From NCBI GenBank assembly GCA_029215795.1, contig JARDYH010000001.1, positions 199,709,654 to 199,773,653 on the forward strand: a DNA stretch of 64,000 bases, in the 5' to 3' direction. This document shows positions 55,599-64,000 of the stretch, one piece after another. Made by a program: the position numbers and the translations under genes. Every line of letters starts with the position of its first letter. Within the stretch, counting starts at the first letter, position 1. The notes beneath the pieces are model-generated. The model searched no databases and was not told the DNA's origin. It saw only the letters and a program-made list of their open reading frames with translations. This stretch comes from Anniella stebbinsi. Taxonomy: Eukaryota; Chordata; Lepidosauria; Squamata; Anniellidae.

Positions 55599-56689
55599 TG
55601 TATGCTGGCCTTTCCCCTCCCCACTGGAAGTCCCTCTTTCTGACCTCTGTGAGACTGCTTTTGTGATCCCGGAAAGCAGCCATGCATTTTTTTCCACTGT
55701 GGGTGCAAGGGGTAAAGGGAGAGATTGGATTCCAGGGTCACTCTTCTGAGGTCAAAAGCAGTATCTATGGCCTCGGACGAGGGAATCTGAAGAATCCTAT
55801 GGTCCCAGGAACCCTCTCCCGGGACCATAGGATTGCTCTGTTAAACTCCTTTGCTTTGCTACCCCAAGTTAATCTAGTCAAGGACCATCTTTAAATTGGG
55901 GAACAACATTTGCCTGCCAAAACAGGATAAACCTATAATATAATAAAATTACTATGTGTGTGTGTGGAACAATGTAAAGGTTTGGACTCACACTTCATTT
56001 TCCTTTGTACTTTAAGGAACAACAAGAACAGTCCATCACTTTGTTCACTCTTCACATTCTATTAATGTAAAATAGATTTTTGTTTCATAAAGTTCAAACA
56101 GTAACAATTTGGACATTATTCATAGATTTGAATATCATCTTTAATAGCTAACTTGTTTGGTCCCCATATGTTGCTTGCTTAAACGTTCAAACCCTAGTTA
56201 CAAATATTTACACATGTAGGAAATCATTAACCATTTATGTACTCTGAAGTCCAGATGAGCAATTAGCATGCCAGTCAGTATTTAGAAGATGAGGTGATTT
56301 TTGTTAGGTTATGGATTAGGTGGTAGTCTGGTAATCCAGTGTCTGTGGAAATTTTAGAGCAGATTAAGTGCTACTGTGTGGCAATATATGTTCTCATCCC
56401 CAAAGATCCTCCTTTAAGTTCCTCAGGGCCAGCCTTCCCCAACCTGTTACCCTCCAAATGTTCTGGATTACTTTGCTTGGAGAAAATTCCAAGTGGGTCC
56501 AGTTTTGGTGAGGCTGTGAATCCATTCTGGGTTTCAGTCAGTGAGAAGTGAGAACGTTAAAGGAGCCGTCCAAAATGCTGAACCCTCACCCCAAAATAGT
56601 TTCAGCACCTCAGTTAGCTCCGTTGGAGGTCAGCCCCAGCAAAATTGGAGTCACCACCTTCTACGAGATCCCTGACATCTGCAAGGGTG

Positions 56690-57170
56690 CCTCTAGACGA
56701 GTGATTTGCGCCTCCTTCACTTTGCACTGACGGGGTTACCTCTAAACGAGCGGGGCGCAATCCAGCCGTCCATCAGAGTTATAGCCTCCGTTAATGCGCT
56801 TTCTCAAACTCGCTTCTTCCCGCGACTTTAAATTTTTCTTCGGCGCTCCAGCACCTTTTTGTAATGTGACCAATGACCATTCGGTTTCTTAGTGGCTGTC
56901 CCTTCTCTTCGGAGGCTGCTAGCCACTCTCTCCGCCTCCACTGCCTTCTCCCTCCCTCCGTCCAGCCTGTCATCATGTCGGGGGGGGGGGGCCGGGCGCC
57001 TCTGCCACAAAACCGCCAGCTGAACACTTTAAACAAATCCCTCTCCCGATCTCTGGCTTTTGTTTCAAACCCTCCCTCTCCCTCTCTGGGACCCCCCTTG
57101 CACGTTTTGAGCTTCTGCAAAGATTTGTTTACATCCAACAATAGAGTTCATACGTGAAGAACCGCGGGCA
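56690..57170. other. GC-rich patch of unknown role
   Basis: Locally CpG-richer (GAGCGGGGCGCAATCC, TCTTCGGCGCTCC, poly-G 56980-56990) with a CTCC-rich run. A 116-codon minus-strand frame (57141-56791) is R/G/E-biased and matches nothing I know. It could be a GC-rich repeat or a distal promoter. Confidence 0.3.
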
Positions 57171-57292
57171 GGGGTAAAACAGGGAACGAACAGCGGGAAA
57201 TCAGGGCTATCGTCTATCCCTATTAGGAGCATATTCGAATCCAGGAAAAACCGGTTCTTTGGGGAAACAGCAACGTTGTATAGAGGGACCCC

Positions 57293-57402
57293 AAGTAGGG
57301 CTGGAAAAACTCCTTCTGAAACCCTGGAGAGCTGCTGCCAGTCAGGGTTGACAATACTGGGCTAGATGGACCAATGGTCTGATTCTGTATAAGGCAACTG
57401 TA
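57293..57402 (+). repeat. family A SINE, 3' half
   Basis: GTAGGGCTGGAAAAACTCCTTCTGAAACCCTGGAGAGCTGC ... CTGATTCTGTATAAGGCAAC. Confidence 0.75.
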
Positions 57403-57407
57403 AAGGA

Positions 57408-57600
57408 GAAGGGCCTCAGAAGATGACCGTTCAGGTTTTGGTTAGGTGTATACACGTCTGTTCCATCTTCTACATGACAATTTTTCCTATATTTGAAGGA
57501 AGCTATTATGTCTACCTTTAATCTTCTCTTCTCCAGGATAAACACACTCAGCTCTTTCAACTATTCCTCAGGCCTTTAATTAGGTGACCCCAAGTGTGTG
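57408..57600 (-). repeat. CR1-type LINE RT fragment
   Basis: The minus strand reads ELSVFILEKRRLKVDIIASF, the conserved block after the RT domain of CR1 elements. Confidence 0.7.
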
Positions 57601-59037
57601 AGATAAAAATTTATACTCTTGCCAAATTGTCATTCCCCCGCCCATCCCCTCCCATATATTCTGAAGTTTATTCAGTGTCCTTTGATCATATCTCAGTGCT
57701 TTTTCTGGTAGTAATAAAGATTGTTTTTCTAAAATAAATAAACCTTGATCCTAGCAACAGTGCAGGATTGACAATCTCTCTTCTTGCCATTCAGTCAGGA
57801 TATGCCGTTAAGTGTTTCACACAGCAAGAAATAGCTATTTTCAGTACATAATAGCATTTTCATAAGTTGTCACACAGTGGCCTAAAAAATGGCATAGCAG
57901 CAGTCATGGTGTACTGCATCACACCTTAAAAATGTCTCCGAGGACAGTGGTTATCGTAAAAGCTTCCTCACCAATAATGAAACTGTTGGCAAAGAGAGAT
58001 GTACTTCTGCAAAATTCAGAATCATATTGCGGCAGCCTGAAATACAACAGCTCCAATCCAAAGCCAAGTGTAGCCTAGTATATTTATTTTCTATCCATCC
58101 ATCTATAAGCCAGTTCCCAACATTCGGTCCAGTGTGACCAGGAAAACAGAAGTCTACAAAATGCCCTGTATTGTAGAGCATCTATATGTTTGCAGGGGGA
58201 GGACTTCTATATTATGAGCAACTCTTAGCAGGGTGCAATGTGTCTGCACACAGAGACACATTGCACGGTCCTGCAACTTGACTGGCAGTGAAAGATGGGC
58301 CAACCAGTGTATCAAGCTGCTCCTCAAGCATTCCAGTGCTCCTGCATTCACTTCAGTCTGGTTGTTGAAACCCTTAGTGAGCAAGTGTGCAGAACATTGC
58401 CTTTATGGGTTTTTTTGTTTGTTTGTTTTTAATGAAAGTTAAAGATTCTGAAAAGAGATGTGAGAAAGCCAGCCCTCCATTGACCCTTTCATATGTGGCT
58501 TATTGGGACTGCATTGCTCATAATTTATTTAATTCTCATTTTCTTCAAACATTCCTTTGAAAAGTAGAGGTTGTGAGTACAGAGGTGGCTGAGGTCATGC
58601 AATTCGAGATATGGGTCAAGTCTCATGGAAAGCACAGACAGTTTCTTGCAAAAGATCTATGCTAACCTGGCAAAGCCTGTTTTGCAAGCATTAGGCTTAC
58701 CTCACTGGGGCTGGTTGCCCAACAAGAAACCCCCCTGTGGGTTTTTGAACACACTGTAAGGTTGTTGCATATGTGGAATGCATACAGCTGCCATATTGAA
58801 TAAGCATTCCTACTCAGGGGTGGTAGTGTCATGCAAACCCAGTGAGCATTGGTTATGCAAAGATTGAACAACCCTCACATAAACCATGGTCTGTTTTAGG
58901 GTTACGTGAGGTTTGTATCGTGTGAACCGCTTACTGGGTTCACATGATACAGTGACCCCGGTTTCATATTCAGCCTGATGCCTATGAGTGCTACAGTGTG
59001 TCATCTGAACCCAGTTGGTGTGAATGGTACATCATTT

Positions 59038-59380
59038 TGGCCCTTTTCAGAGGTAACTATCCTGGTATACTATTAAACTATGATTAATTGGGTTGAGACC
59101 AAGCCAGGTGCCTGTGTGCTCCCTCCTCAGCCTTCTTCCTTTTGTGTGTCTGGCTTACGTTTCTTAAATCTGGTTTCCTGTGACATTCAAATTGGGAAAT
59201 GGTGGTTTAAGGGCTTCCCACAAACTGGATATGAAACCAGGGAACAGTGGTTTGGGAAATCAAGATAGCTTTGCTGAAGCCTGGTATACTAGGGGAGGAG
59301 GGAGCACCTAAACACAACTTATTCTTGGGATGGTAAACTGTGGTTTATTAGACTGGAATCATTCTGTCTGAACTGGGCCA
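59038..59380. mobile_element. palindromic MITE-like element
   Basis: GGCCCTTTTCAGAGGTAAC at the left and CTGTCTGAACTGGGCC at the right are loosely inverted. Internal CTGGTATACTATTAAAC and GCCTGGTATACTAGG also pair. Confidence 0.45.
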
Positions 59381-59580
59381 TGGTCTGTTTATGTTAATTA
59401 CCCCCTGTACTATCTTCCTATTTTGCAGCACTGTTGAAGTGTGTGGGCTGGATCTATACCTAGTCATACTTGGAGGAGACCAATTGAAATCTTGAAATCA
59501 ATGGGACTTAGGTTAGTCATGACTAACTGAAGACCCATTAATTTCAATGGATCTACTCTAAGTATGACTAATTCTAGATA

Positions 59581-59632
59581 TGCAAGTTGCTTACCTGTAA
59601 CTGTAGTTCTTCGAGTGGTCATCTGTGCAGTC
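59581..59632. repeat. DIRS terminal inverted repeat arm, outer
   Basis: TGCAAGTTGCTTACCTGTAA ... ATCTGTGCAGTC. It is the complement of 59862-59913 over 52 bp with very few mismatches. It marks the right-hand (3') end of the minus-strand element. Confidence 0.88.
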
Positions 59633-59861
59633 ACACACTATGGGCTCGCGCCGACGCCGAGCCTCACTTCGGAAACTTCTAGAGCTTAGAAACTATTGGT
59701 GGGAACCCCTCCCCCCACCGTCCTATCGCGCATGCCTGGGTTCCCGCCTACCTCAGTTCCTTGAGACCACATACTGTAGTCCCACAATGAGATAGTTTAA
59801 CTAAAGATAATTCGTAGACCACCAACAGTGAGGTCTAGAGGGGACGGTGGGAGGGTTGTGC

Positions 59862-59913
59862 GACTGCACAGATGACCACTCAAAGAACTACAGTTACAGG
59901 TAAGCAACTTGCA
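59862..59913. repeat. DIRS inverted repeat arm, inner
   Basis: GACTGCACAGATGACCACTC ... GTAAGCAACTTGCA, paired with 59581-59632. Confidence 0.88.
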
Positions 59914-60002
59914 TTTCTTCTTCGTGGTCTCTGTGCATCACACACTATGGGTGAGTAACTAGCAATCACTTACCGGAGGAGGGTAGACTCGCTGAGAAGA
60001 TC
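59914..60002 (-). repeat. DIRS internal complementary-type region
   Basis: Contains TCTGTGCATCACACACTATGGG (59930-59951), a direct echo of CATCTGTGCAGTCACACACTATGGG at 59620-59644. It sits between the recombinase stop and the inner arm, where DIRS elements keep the sequence used to template circle junctions. Confidence 0.6.
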
Positions 60003-61050
60003 TCACTGTAGTAGTGATGACAACACTGCACGTCCAAAGCTAGCGTCGCTTCTTGCTCTGACGTCCAATTTGTAGCGTGACACAAACGTAGAGACTGAGG
60101 ACCATGTGGCTGCTCTGCAAAGTTCCGGGATAGGGATCCCTCTGTCTAGAGCCGTGGAAGTAGCCAGAGTCCTTGTGGAATGTGACTTTAGCGAAGCTGG
60201 TGGGTCCCTCCCTGCCAGCTCATAGCCAAGGGAAATAGTATTCACGACCCATTTAGCGAAACGTTGGGCCGATACTGCATGGCCCTTCGTCCTTCCACCA
60301 TAACACATGAAAAGGTGATTGGATTTTCGAAAATTCGATGTTCTGTCCTTGTAAAAAGCTAAGGCCCGCCTCACGTCCAATGCATGGAGTCTGGAGCCTA
60401 TTGCATCACTCGCGTCATGAAAGAACGTGGGTAGAACAATGTCCTGATTAACATGGAAATTTGAGATGACCTTTGGTTTGAAGTCTGGCCCCGGGCGTAG
60501 GACAACTTTGTCCCTGTAGAATTGCGTATACGGCAGATCCAACATCAAGGCGCAGAGTTCCGAGGCCCTTCTGGCAGAAGTGATAGCCACTAGGAAGGCC
60601 ACCTTAAAGGAGAGCAATCGTAAGTCCACTGTAGCCAAGGGTTCAAAGGGTTTGTTAGACAGTGCCGCCAAGACCACTGATAAGCTCCACTGAGGGACCA
60701 TAGGTCGCACTGGGGGGTGAATATTTCATAGACTTTTGATGAAACGCTTGGACAACGGATGAGAAAAAACGGAGTAGCCCTGGATGAGGTCATGGTTAGT
60801 GGAAATTGCCGCCAAGTAGACTCTTATCGAAATGAGTCCTAGGCCTGTCTCGTGTAACGAGTGCAAGAAGGTTAGAACCTCGTCGACACCACAGGAGCAA
60901 GGCGACACACTCCGCCCATTCACGAATTTTATAAACCTTTTCCACTTCCTGTCATATGACAACAGGGTGGCAGGGCGAGTGGCTTCTCGCAGGATAGCGC
61001 GCACAGGAGATGGCAGGTCTAGATGTTGCCATCGCGCCGGATTCGCCACG
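60003..61050 (-). pseudogene. DIRS tyrosine recombinase, one in-frame stop
   Basis: The N-terminal core-binding part (ATLLSYDRKWKRFIKFVNGR, DEVLTFLHSLHE, IRVYLAAIS) and the catalytic part share one frame, split by a TGA at 60728-60726. The catalytic part has the Arg of SARRASELCAL, HSTR (the HxxR motif), ATWSS and the nucleophile Tyr in FVSRYKLD. All recognisable catalytic residues are kept. It ends at a stop at 60005-60003. Confidence 0.88.
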
Positions 61051-61445
61051 CTGTCAGCTTCTGCAGGTCGGGGTGTCGCACTAGCCCTTGGTTCATCGTG
61101 ATAAGGTCTGCTGCCTGTGGTAAGTGGATGTATTCCCTTCCAGACAGACGAAGGAGGGGAGTGAACCAAATTTGGCGTGGCCACCACGGCGTCACCAATA
61201 TGGCTTCTGTTTTCCCTGTCTGTAGAATTGATACCACTCTGGGAATGAGTGAGAAGGGGGGGGGGGAGGCATAAACAAGGCCTGGTCCCCATGAGGTGTT
61301 GAGAGCATCCCCTAGTGAACCTTTTCCTATCCCTGCTCTTGAGCAGAAAACCTCGCAGACTGCATTCTCCGCAGACGCGAAGACGTCCATGCATGGAGCT
61401 CCCCATCTGTCGAAGAGAAGCGAGACTGCTTGCTGGCAAGGGACC
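61019..61445 (-). pseudogene. DIRS domain downstream of RNase H
   Basis: Reads RWGAPCMDVFASAEN, VCEVFCSRAGIGKGS, GLVYASPPPFSLIPRVVSIL and ILVTPWWPRQIWFTPLL. This block typically follows RNase H in DIRS polyproteins (around the region sometimes annotated as a methyltransferase-like domain). It is in a third frame and runs into the recombinase reading frame. Confidence 0.75.
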
Positions 61446-62145
61446 ACTCGTGCGCAGCTGGGAAACTTCTGCTGAGCCCGTCCGCCTGTATATTGTCTGT
61501 CCCAGCTATGTGAATAGCCGACAGGCGTATCTTGTGGGGAATCGCCCACTCGAAGATGTCCAGCGTCAGCTTTAGTAATTTTTGGGAACGCGTACCTCCT
61601 TCCTTGTTTATGTACCAGACAACCGACACGTTGTCTGACACGATCCTGACGTGGTGGCCCGCTATATAATCTCTGAACGCCAGGAGCGCCTTCCTTACTG
61701 CTAGCAATTCCAAGAAGTTGATGTGATGTGCTTTCTCCCTGGATGACCATTCGTCCTGCACCGTTAGGTGGTCGCAGTGGGCTCCCCATCCCAGCAGTGA
61801 TGCGTCTGAAGTTATTGACCTTGCAGGGTCTGCTGTAACGAAGGGTAGGCCCAGTCGTAGGTTCTGTGACACTGTCCACCAACGAAGGGAATGGTGTAGC
61901 GAGCAAGGAAGGGCCACCCTGATAGAGTTCGGCTGGCGCAGTGGGTCGTACGCACCTAGTAGAAAACGCTGTAGGGGCCGCATACGCAGACGTGCCCACC
62001 GGACCACAAAGACTGCGGAAGCCATAAGACCCAGCAGCTTTTGATCACCTTTTGCGAGGAGGAATGCAGGACCTGTTGCGCTGATTGTTGGAGGCGGATG
62101 CGTCTCGGCTTGGGCAGGAAGGCTCTTCCCACTGTTCAGTCGAGG
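61430..62145 (-). pseudogene. DIRS RNase H region (frameshifted from RT)
   Basis: In the frame that ends at 61327: RWARLRMRPLQRFLLGAYDP, ITSDASLLGWGAHC (first catalytic Asp), NFLELLAVRKALLAF, VRIVSDNVSVVWYIN and AGTDNIQADGLSR. A one-base shift near 62145 separates it from the RT. A second shift near 61430 separates it from the downstream domain. Confidence 0.85.
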
Positions 62146-62921
62146 AGGACCCCGATAAATTGTATCTTCTGTGTGGGTGACAGCACTGACGTCTCCATAT
62201 TCACTACAAGGCCCAAGTCTTGTAACAGCGACGTTGTGAGCTTGACATCCCTTAGTGCCTGAGGTTCGGACAGGGAGACGATTAGCCAGTCGTCCACGTA
62301 AGGATAGAGTTCCACTCCCATCGATCGTAGATATGCACAGACCGCGGCCATGCACTTTGTGAATACTCTGGGGGCAGTTTTCAATCCGAACGGTAGGACA
62401 GTGAACTGGAAAACTTCCTCCCCAATTATGAACCGAAGGAATCGCTGATGGGCCTGATGAATGGGGATGTGGAAATACGCATCCTTCAAATCCACAAGAG
62501 TAAACCACATATTGCGACGGAGGAGGGGCAAGATAGATCCTAATGTGATCATTCTGAATTTTTTGGTCAGGAGGAATTCGTTGAGCAGCCTCAAGTCCAA
62601 AATTGGCCGCAGGCCGCCATCCTTCTTCGGGACTGTGAAGTACCAGGAGTAGAATCCCGTGCTTGCTTCCGTGATGTTGACCGGGACAATCGCTCCCTTT
62701 TGAAGCAGGGAGGCCACCTCCTGTTGCAGAGTGGTGGAGATAGGTGTATATTTTAGATGCCCCTGCGGTGGAGTGGTGGCAAATTCCATTCGGTAGCCCT
62801 CTCGGATGATGTCTAGAACCCACTTGTTCGTCGTAATGTGGGACCACGCGTTGTAGAAAGGAAGAAGCCTGTGGTCGAAGTGCGAAGTCAGTTGGGGATC
62901 CCCCCCCCCGTAGCGAGTCAA
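62136..62921 (-). pseudogene. DIRS reverse transcriptase domain
   Basis: RT motifs in order: FTVPKKDGGLRPILDLRLLN, FTLVDLKDAYFHIPI, LPFGLKTAPRVFTK and the catalytic box YVDDWLI. The frame ends at TGA 62138-62136 just after FIGVLLD, where intact relatives read on into RNase H. It is open 5' of the listed position into the end of the gag frame, with no ATG of its own, so it may be expressed by frameshifting or re-initiation. Confidence 0.9.
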
Positions 62922-64000
62922 AGACGTTGCTTTGATGTGGGGTCCTGTTTCCCACAGTGTTGGCGGGACCTATTCTGAGGGTATGCCCTCTGCTGGCGGA
63001 ATGCGGGCTGAGAAGACTGAAAGCGTGCTTGCTGCTGCTGCTGTCTAAACGGTGGCTGGCGGGTTTGGTAAAAGTGTTGCCTTGGCCATCTACGCGACCT
63101 GTAGTTCTGTGGAGCTGGAGGGGGATAAAAACCCATCTTTCTGGCCGTCATCCTCGCCTTTTGAATAGTATCCATTTGTGAGTCAGTTGAAGTATTAAAC
63201 AGCCCCTCGCCGTCAAAGGGGAGATCCTCTATTCTGGCCTTTGACTCCTGGGAGAGGTTCGAAGAGCGGAGCCACGCATGTCTTCGCAGCGCAATGGAGG
63301 CCACCATGGATTTGGAAAGACAATCTGCCAAGTGACGAGCTGTAGTGAGCTCCTGCTTGGCCAAGGCCGTAGCTTCCTGCTGGAAGACCTGCGCTGCCAT
63401 CTTTATCTCATCCGGCAGATGTGCGTGAAGAGCTGTCACCTTCTCCCATAAGAAGAGGTGGTATCGAGCCATAAGGGCTTGATAATTGGAAATCTTGACG
63501 GCTAGAGCCGCGGATGAATAGACCCTCCTCCCAAAGGCGTCCAGCTTGCGGCCCTCCTTATCTACTGGGGCAGAGTGGGATCTAGATGTTCGCCCCTGGG
63601 CCGACTCCACTATTACTGAGTTAGGTTTAGGATGCTGGAATAAGAATCCCGCATCCTTTTCCTGAATTTTATAGAGGGAGTCTACCCGTTTAGAAACTGG
63701 CCCCGCAGTTGCCGGTGTCTTCCAGGATTCTCGCAGTGTGCGCAGCTGAGTGGGAAGGAGAGGCATAGCCAAGGTGGAGGAAGTGTCCCTGTACATCACG
63801 TCATATGCCACATCCACTGTAGGATCCTCTGATTTGGGGACCTCGATGCCCAACGATTGTGCAAGGCGTTGCATCTGTTCCAAAAATGACACCACTTCTA
63901 CGGAAGGAGATGCACGTTTGTCAGTACTCAGCTCTTCCTCAGGGGAGGGCAAGGATGGTTGAGCGGCCAACGAGACCTCCGAGGAGTCTGACGGATAATC
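62918..64000 (-). pseudogene. DIRS gag-like ORF (truncated by window edge)
   Basis: The frame is open from the window edge to a TGA at 62920-62918, so the start lies outside. Near the visible start it has an acidic, Ser/Glu-rich segment, then FLEQMQRLAQSLGIEV. The C-terminus is very Gln/Arg-rich (for example PPFRQQQQQARFQSSQPAFR), fitting a nucleic-acid-binding gag. No zinc knuckle is seen. It overlaps the RT frame at its 3' end in another phase. Confidence 0.8.

Larger units (their letters stand above)
51601..59578. other. CFLAR upstream intergenic region
   Basis: No exon of a neighbouring gene is recognisable. It holds repeats listed separately. Unassigned pieces such as 53400-54050 and 55600-56690 show nothing I can name. 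Confidence 0.4.
59579..64000 (-). mobile_element. DIRS-type tyrosine-recombinase retrotransposon, 3' part, defective
   Basis: Minus-strand order: gag-like frame, RT then RNase H, a conserved downstream domain, tyrosine recombinase, then a terminal inverted-repeat block. This order, the recombinase in place of an integrase and the lack of LTRs define DIRS elements. The copy has at least two frameshifts and one in-frame stop, so it cannot make all its proteins, but it is far better preserved than the LINE remnants. Its 5' end lies beyond base 64000. Confidence 0.92.

Noticed and set aside
56791..57141. 116-codon minus-strand frame in a GC-rich patch
   Set aside because: Biased composition caused by C/T- and G-rich runs; no homology recognised.
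51601..59578. Search for NDUFB3 exons, the gene next to CFLAR in mammals
   Set aside because: No segment resembling the protein was found on the minus strand. It may lie beyond the window.
61327..62955. 542-codon minus-strand frame as one protein
   Set aside because: Only its second part is real (RNase H). The first part is a shadow of the RT frame, whose motifs lie in another frame.
1..64000. CRISPR arrays, bacterial operons, riboswitches or replication origins
   Set aside because: The window is animal nuclear DNA. No regularly spaced repeats with unique spacers or prokaryotic gene organisation are present.

Overview
This window is vertebrate genomic DNA, almost certainly from a squamate reptile, most likely a lizard. 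It is intron-rich and AT-leaning, with two short CpG-rich promoter-like patches. It is crowded with repeats typical of squamates: two tRNA-derived SINE families, decayed L2 and CR1 LINE ends, many small palindromic DNA transposons, LTR-like pieces and a DIRS-type tyrosine-recombinase retrotransposon. No species can be named from sequence alone.

The real host genes are two members of the death-effector-domain cluster, both on the minus strand and in the order known from human 2q33. (1) CFLAR (c-FLIP) is complete at the coding level. Nine coding exons between 39588 and 18522 join in perfect phase to 1404 nt (467 residues plus stop): two DEDs, then a caspase-like domain without the catalytic Cys and His. 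A CpG-rich patch at about 50.9-51.6 kb is the probable promoter. (2) CASP10 follows head to tail. Its first three coding exons (3598-1553) encode both DEDs, and the protease exons lie beyond base 1. A CpG patch at about 9.8-10.3 kb, with an Sp1-type box and a double CRE-like site, is the probable CASP10 promoter.

Layout: 1-3.6 kb CASP10 coding exons; 3.6-9.8 kb CASP10 first intron (repeats); 9.8-10.3 kb CpG patch; 10.3-18.5 kb intergenic sequence and CFLAR 3' UTR; 18.5-39.6 kb CFLAR coding exons and introns; 39.6-51 kb 5' intron holding a decayed, unclassified gene-like element (41.4-44.2 kb); 51-59.5 kb upstream intergenic repeats; 59.58-64 kb the 3' part of a minus-strand DIRS element (gag-like, RT/RNase H, downstream domain, tyrosine recombinase, terminal inverted-repeat block) that runs off the right edge.

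The two host genes work on one pathway. CASP10 is an initiator caspase recruited by FADD through its DEDs. c-FLIP is the catalytically dead homologue that competes for and modulates the same complex. Corresponding DED exons share splice phases, and the third coding exon is 136 bp in both genes, the imprint of tandem duplication. The most informative other signals are two 320-bp palindromic elements with perfect 8-bp target duplications, a perfect 17-bp hairpin, the DIRS terminal architecture and the decayed Cys-rich gene-like element.
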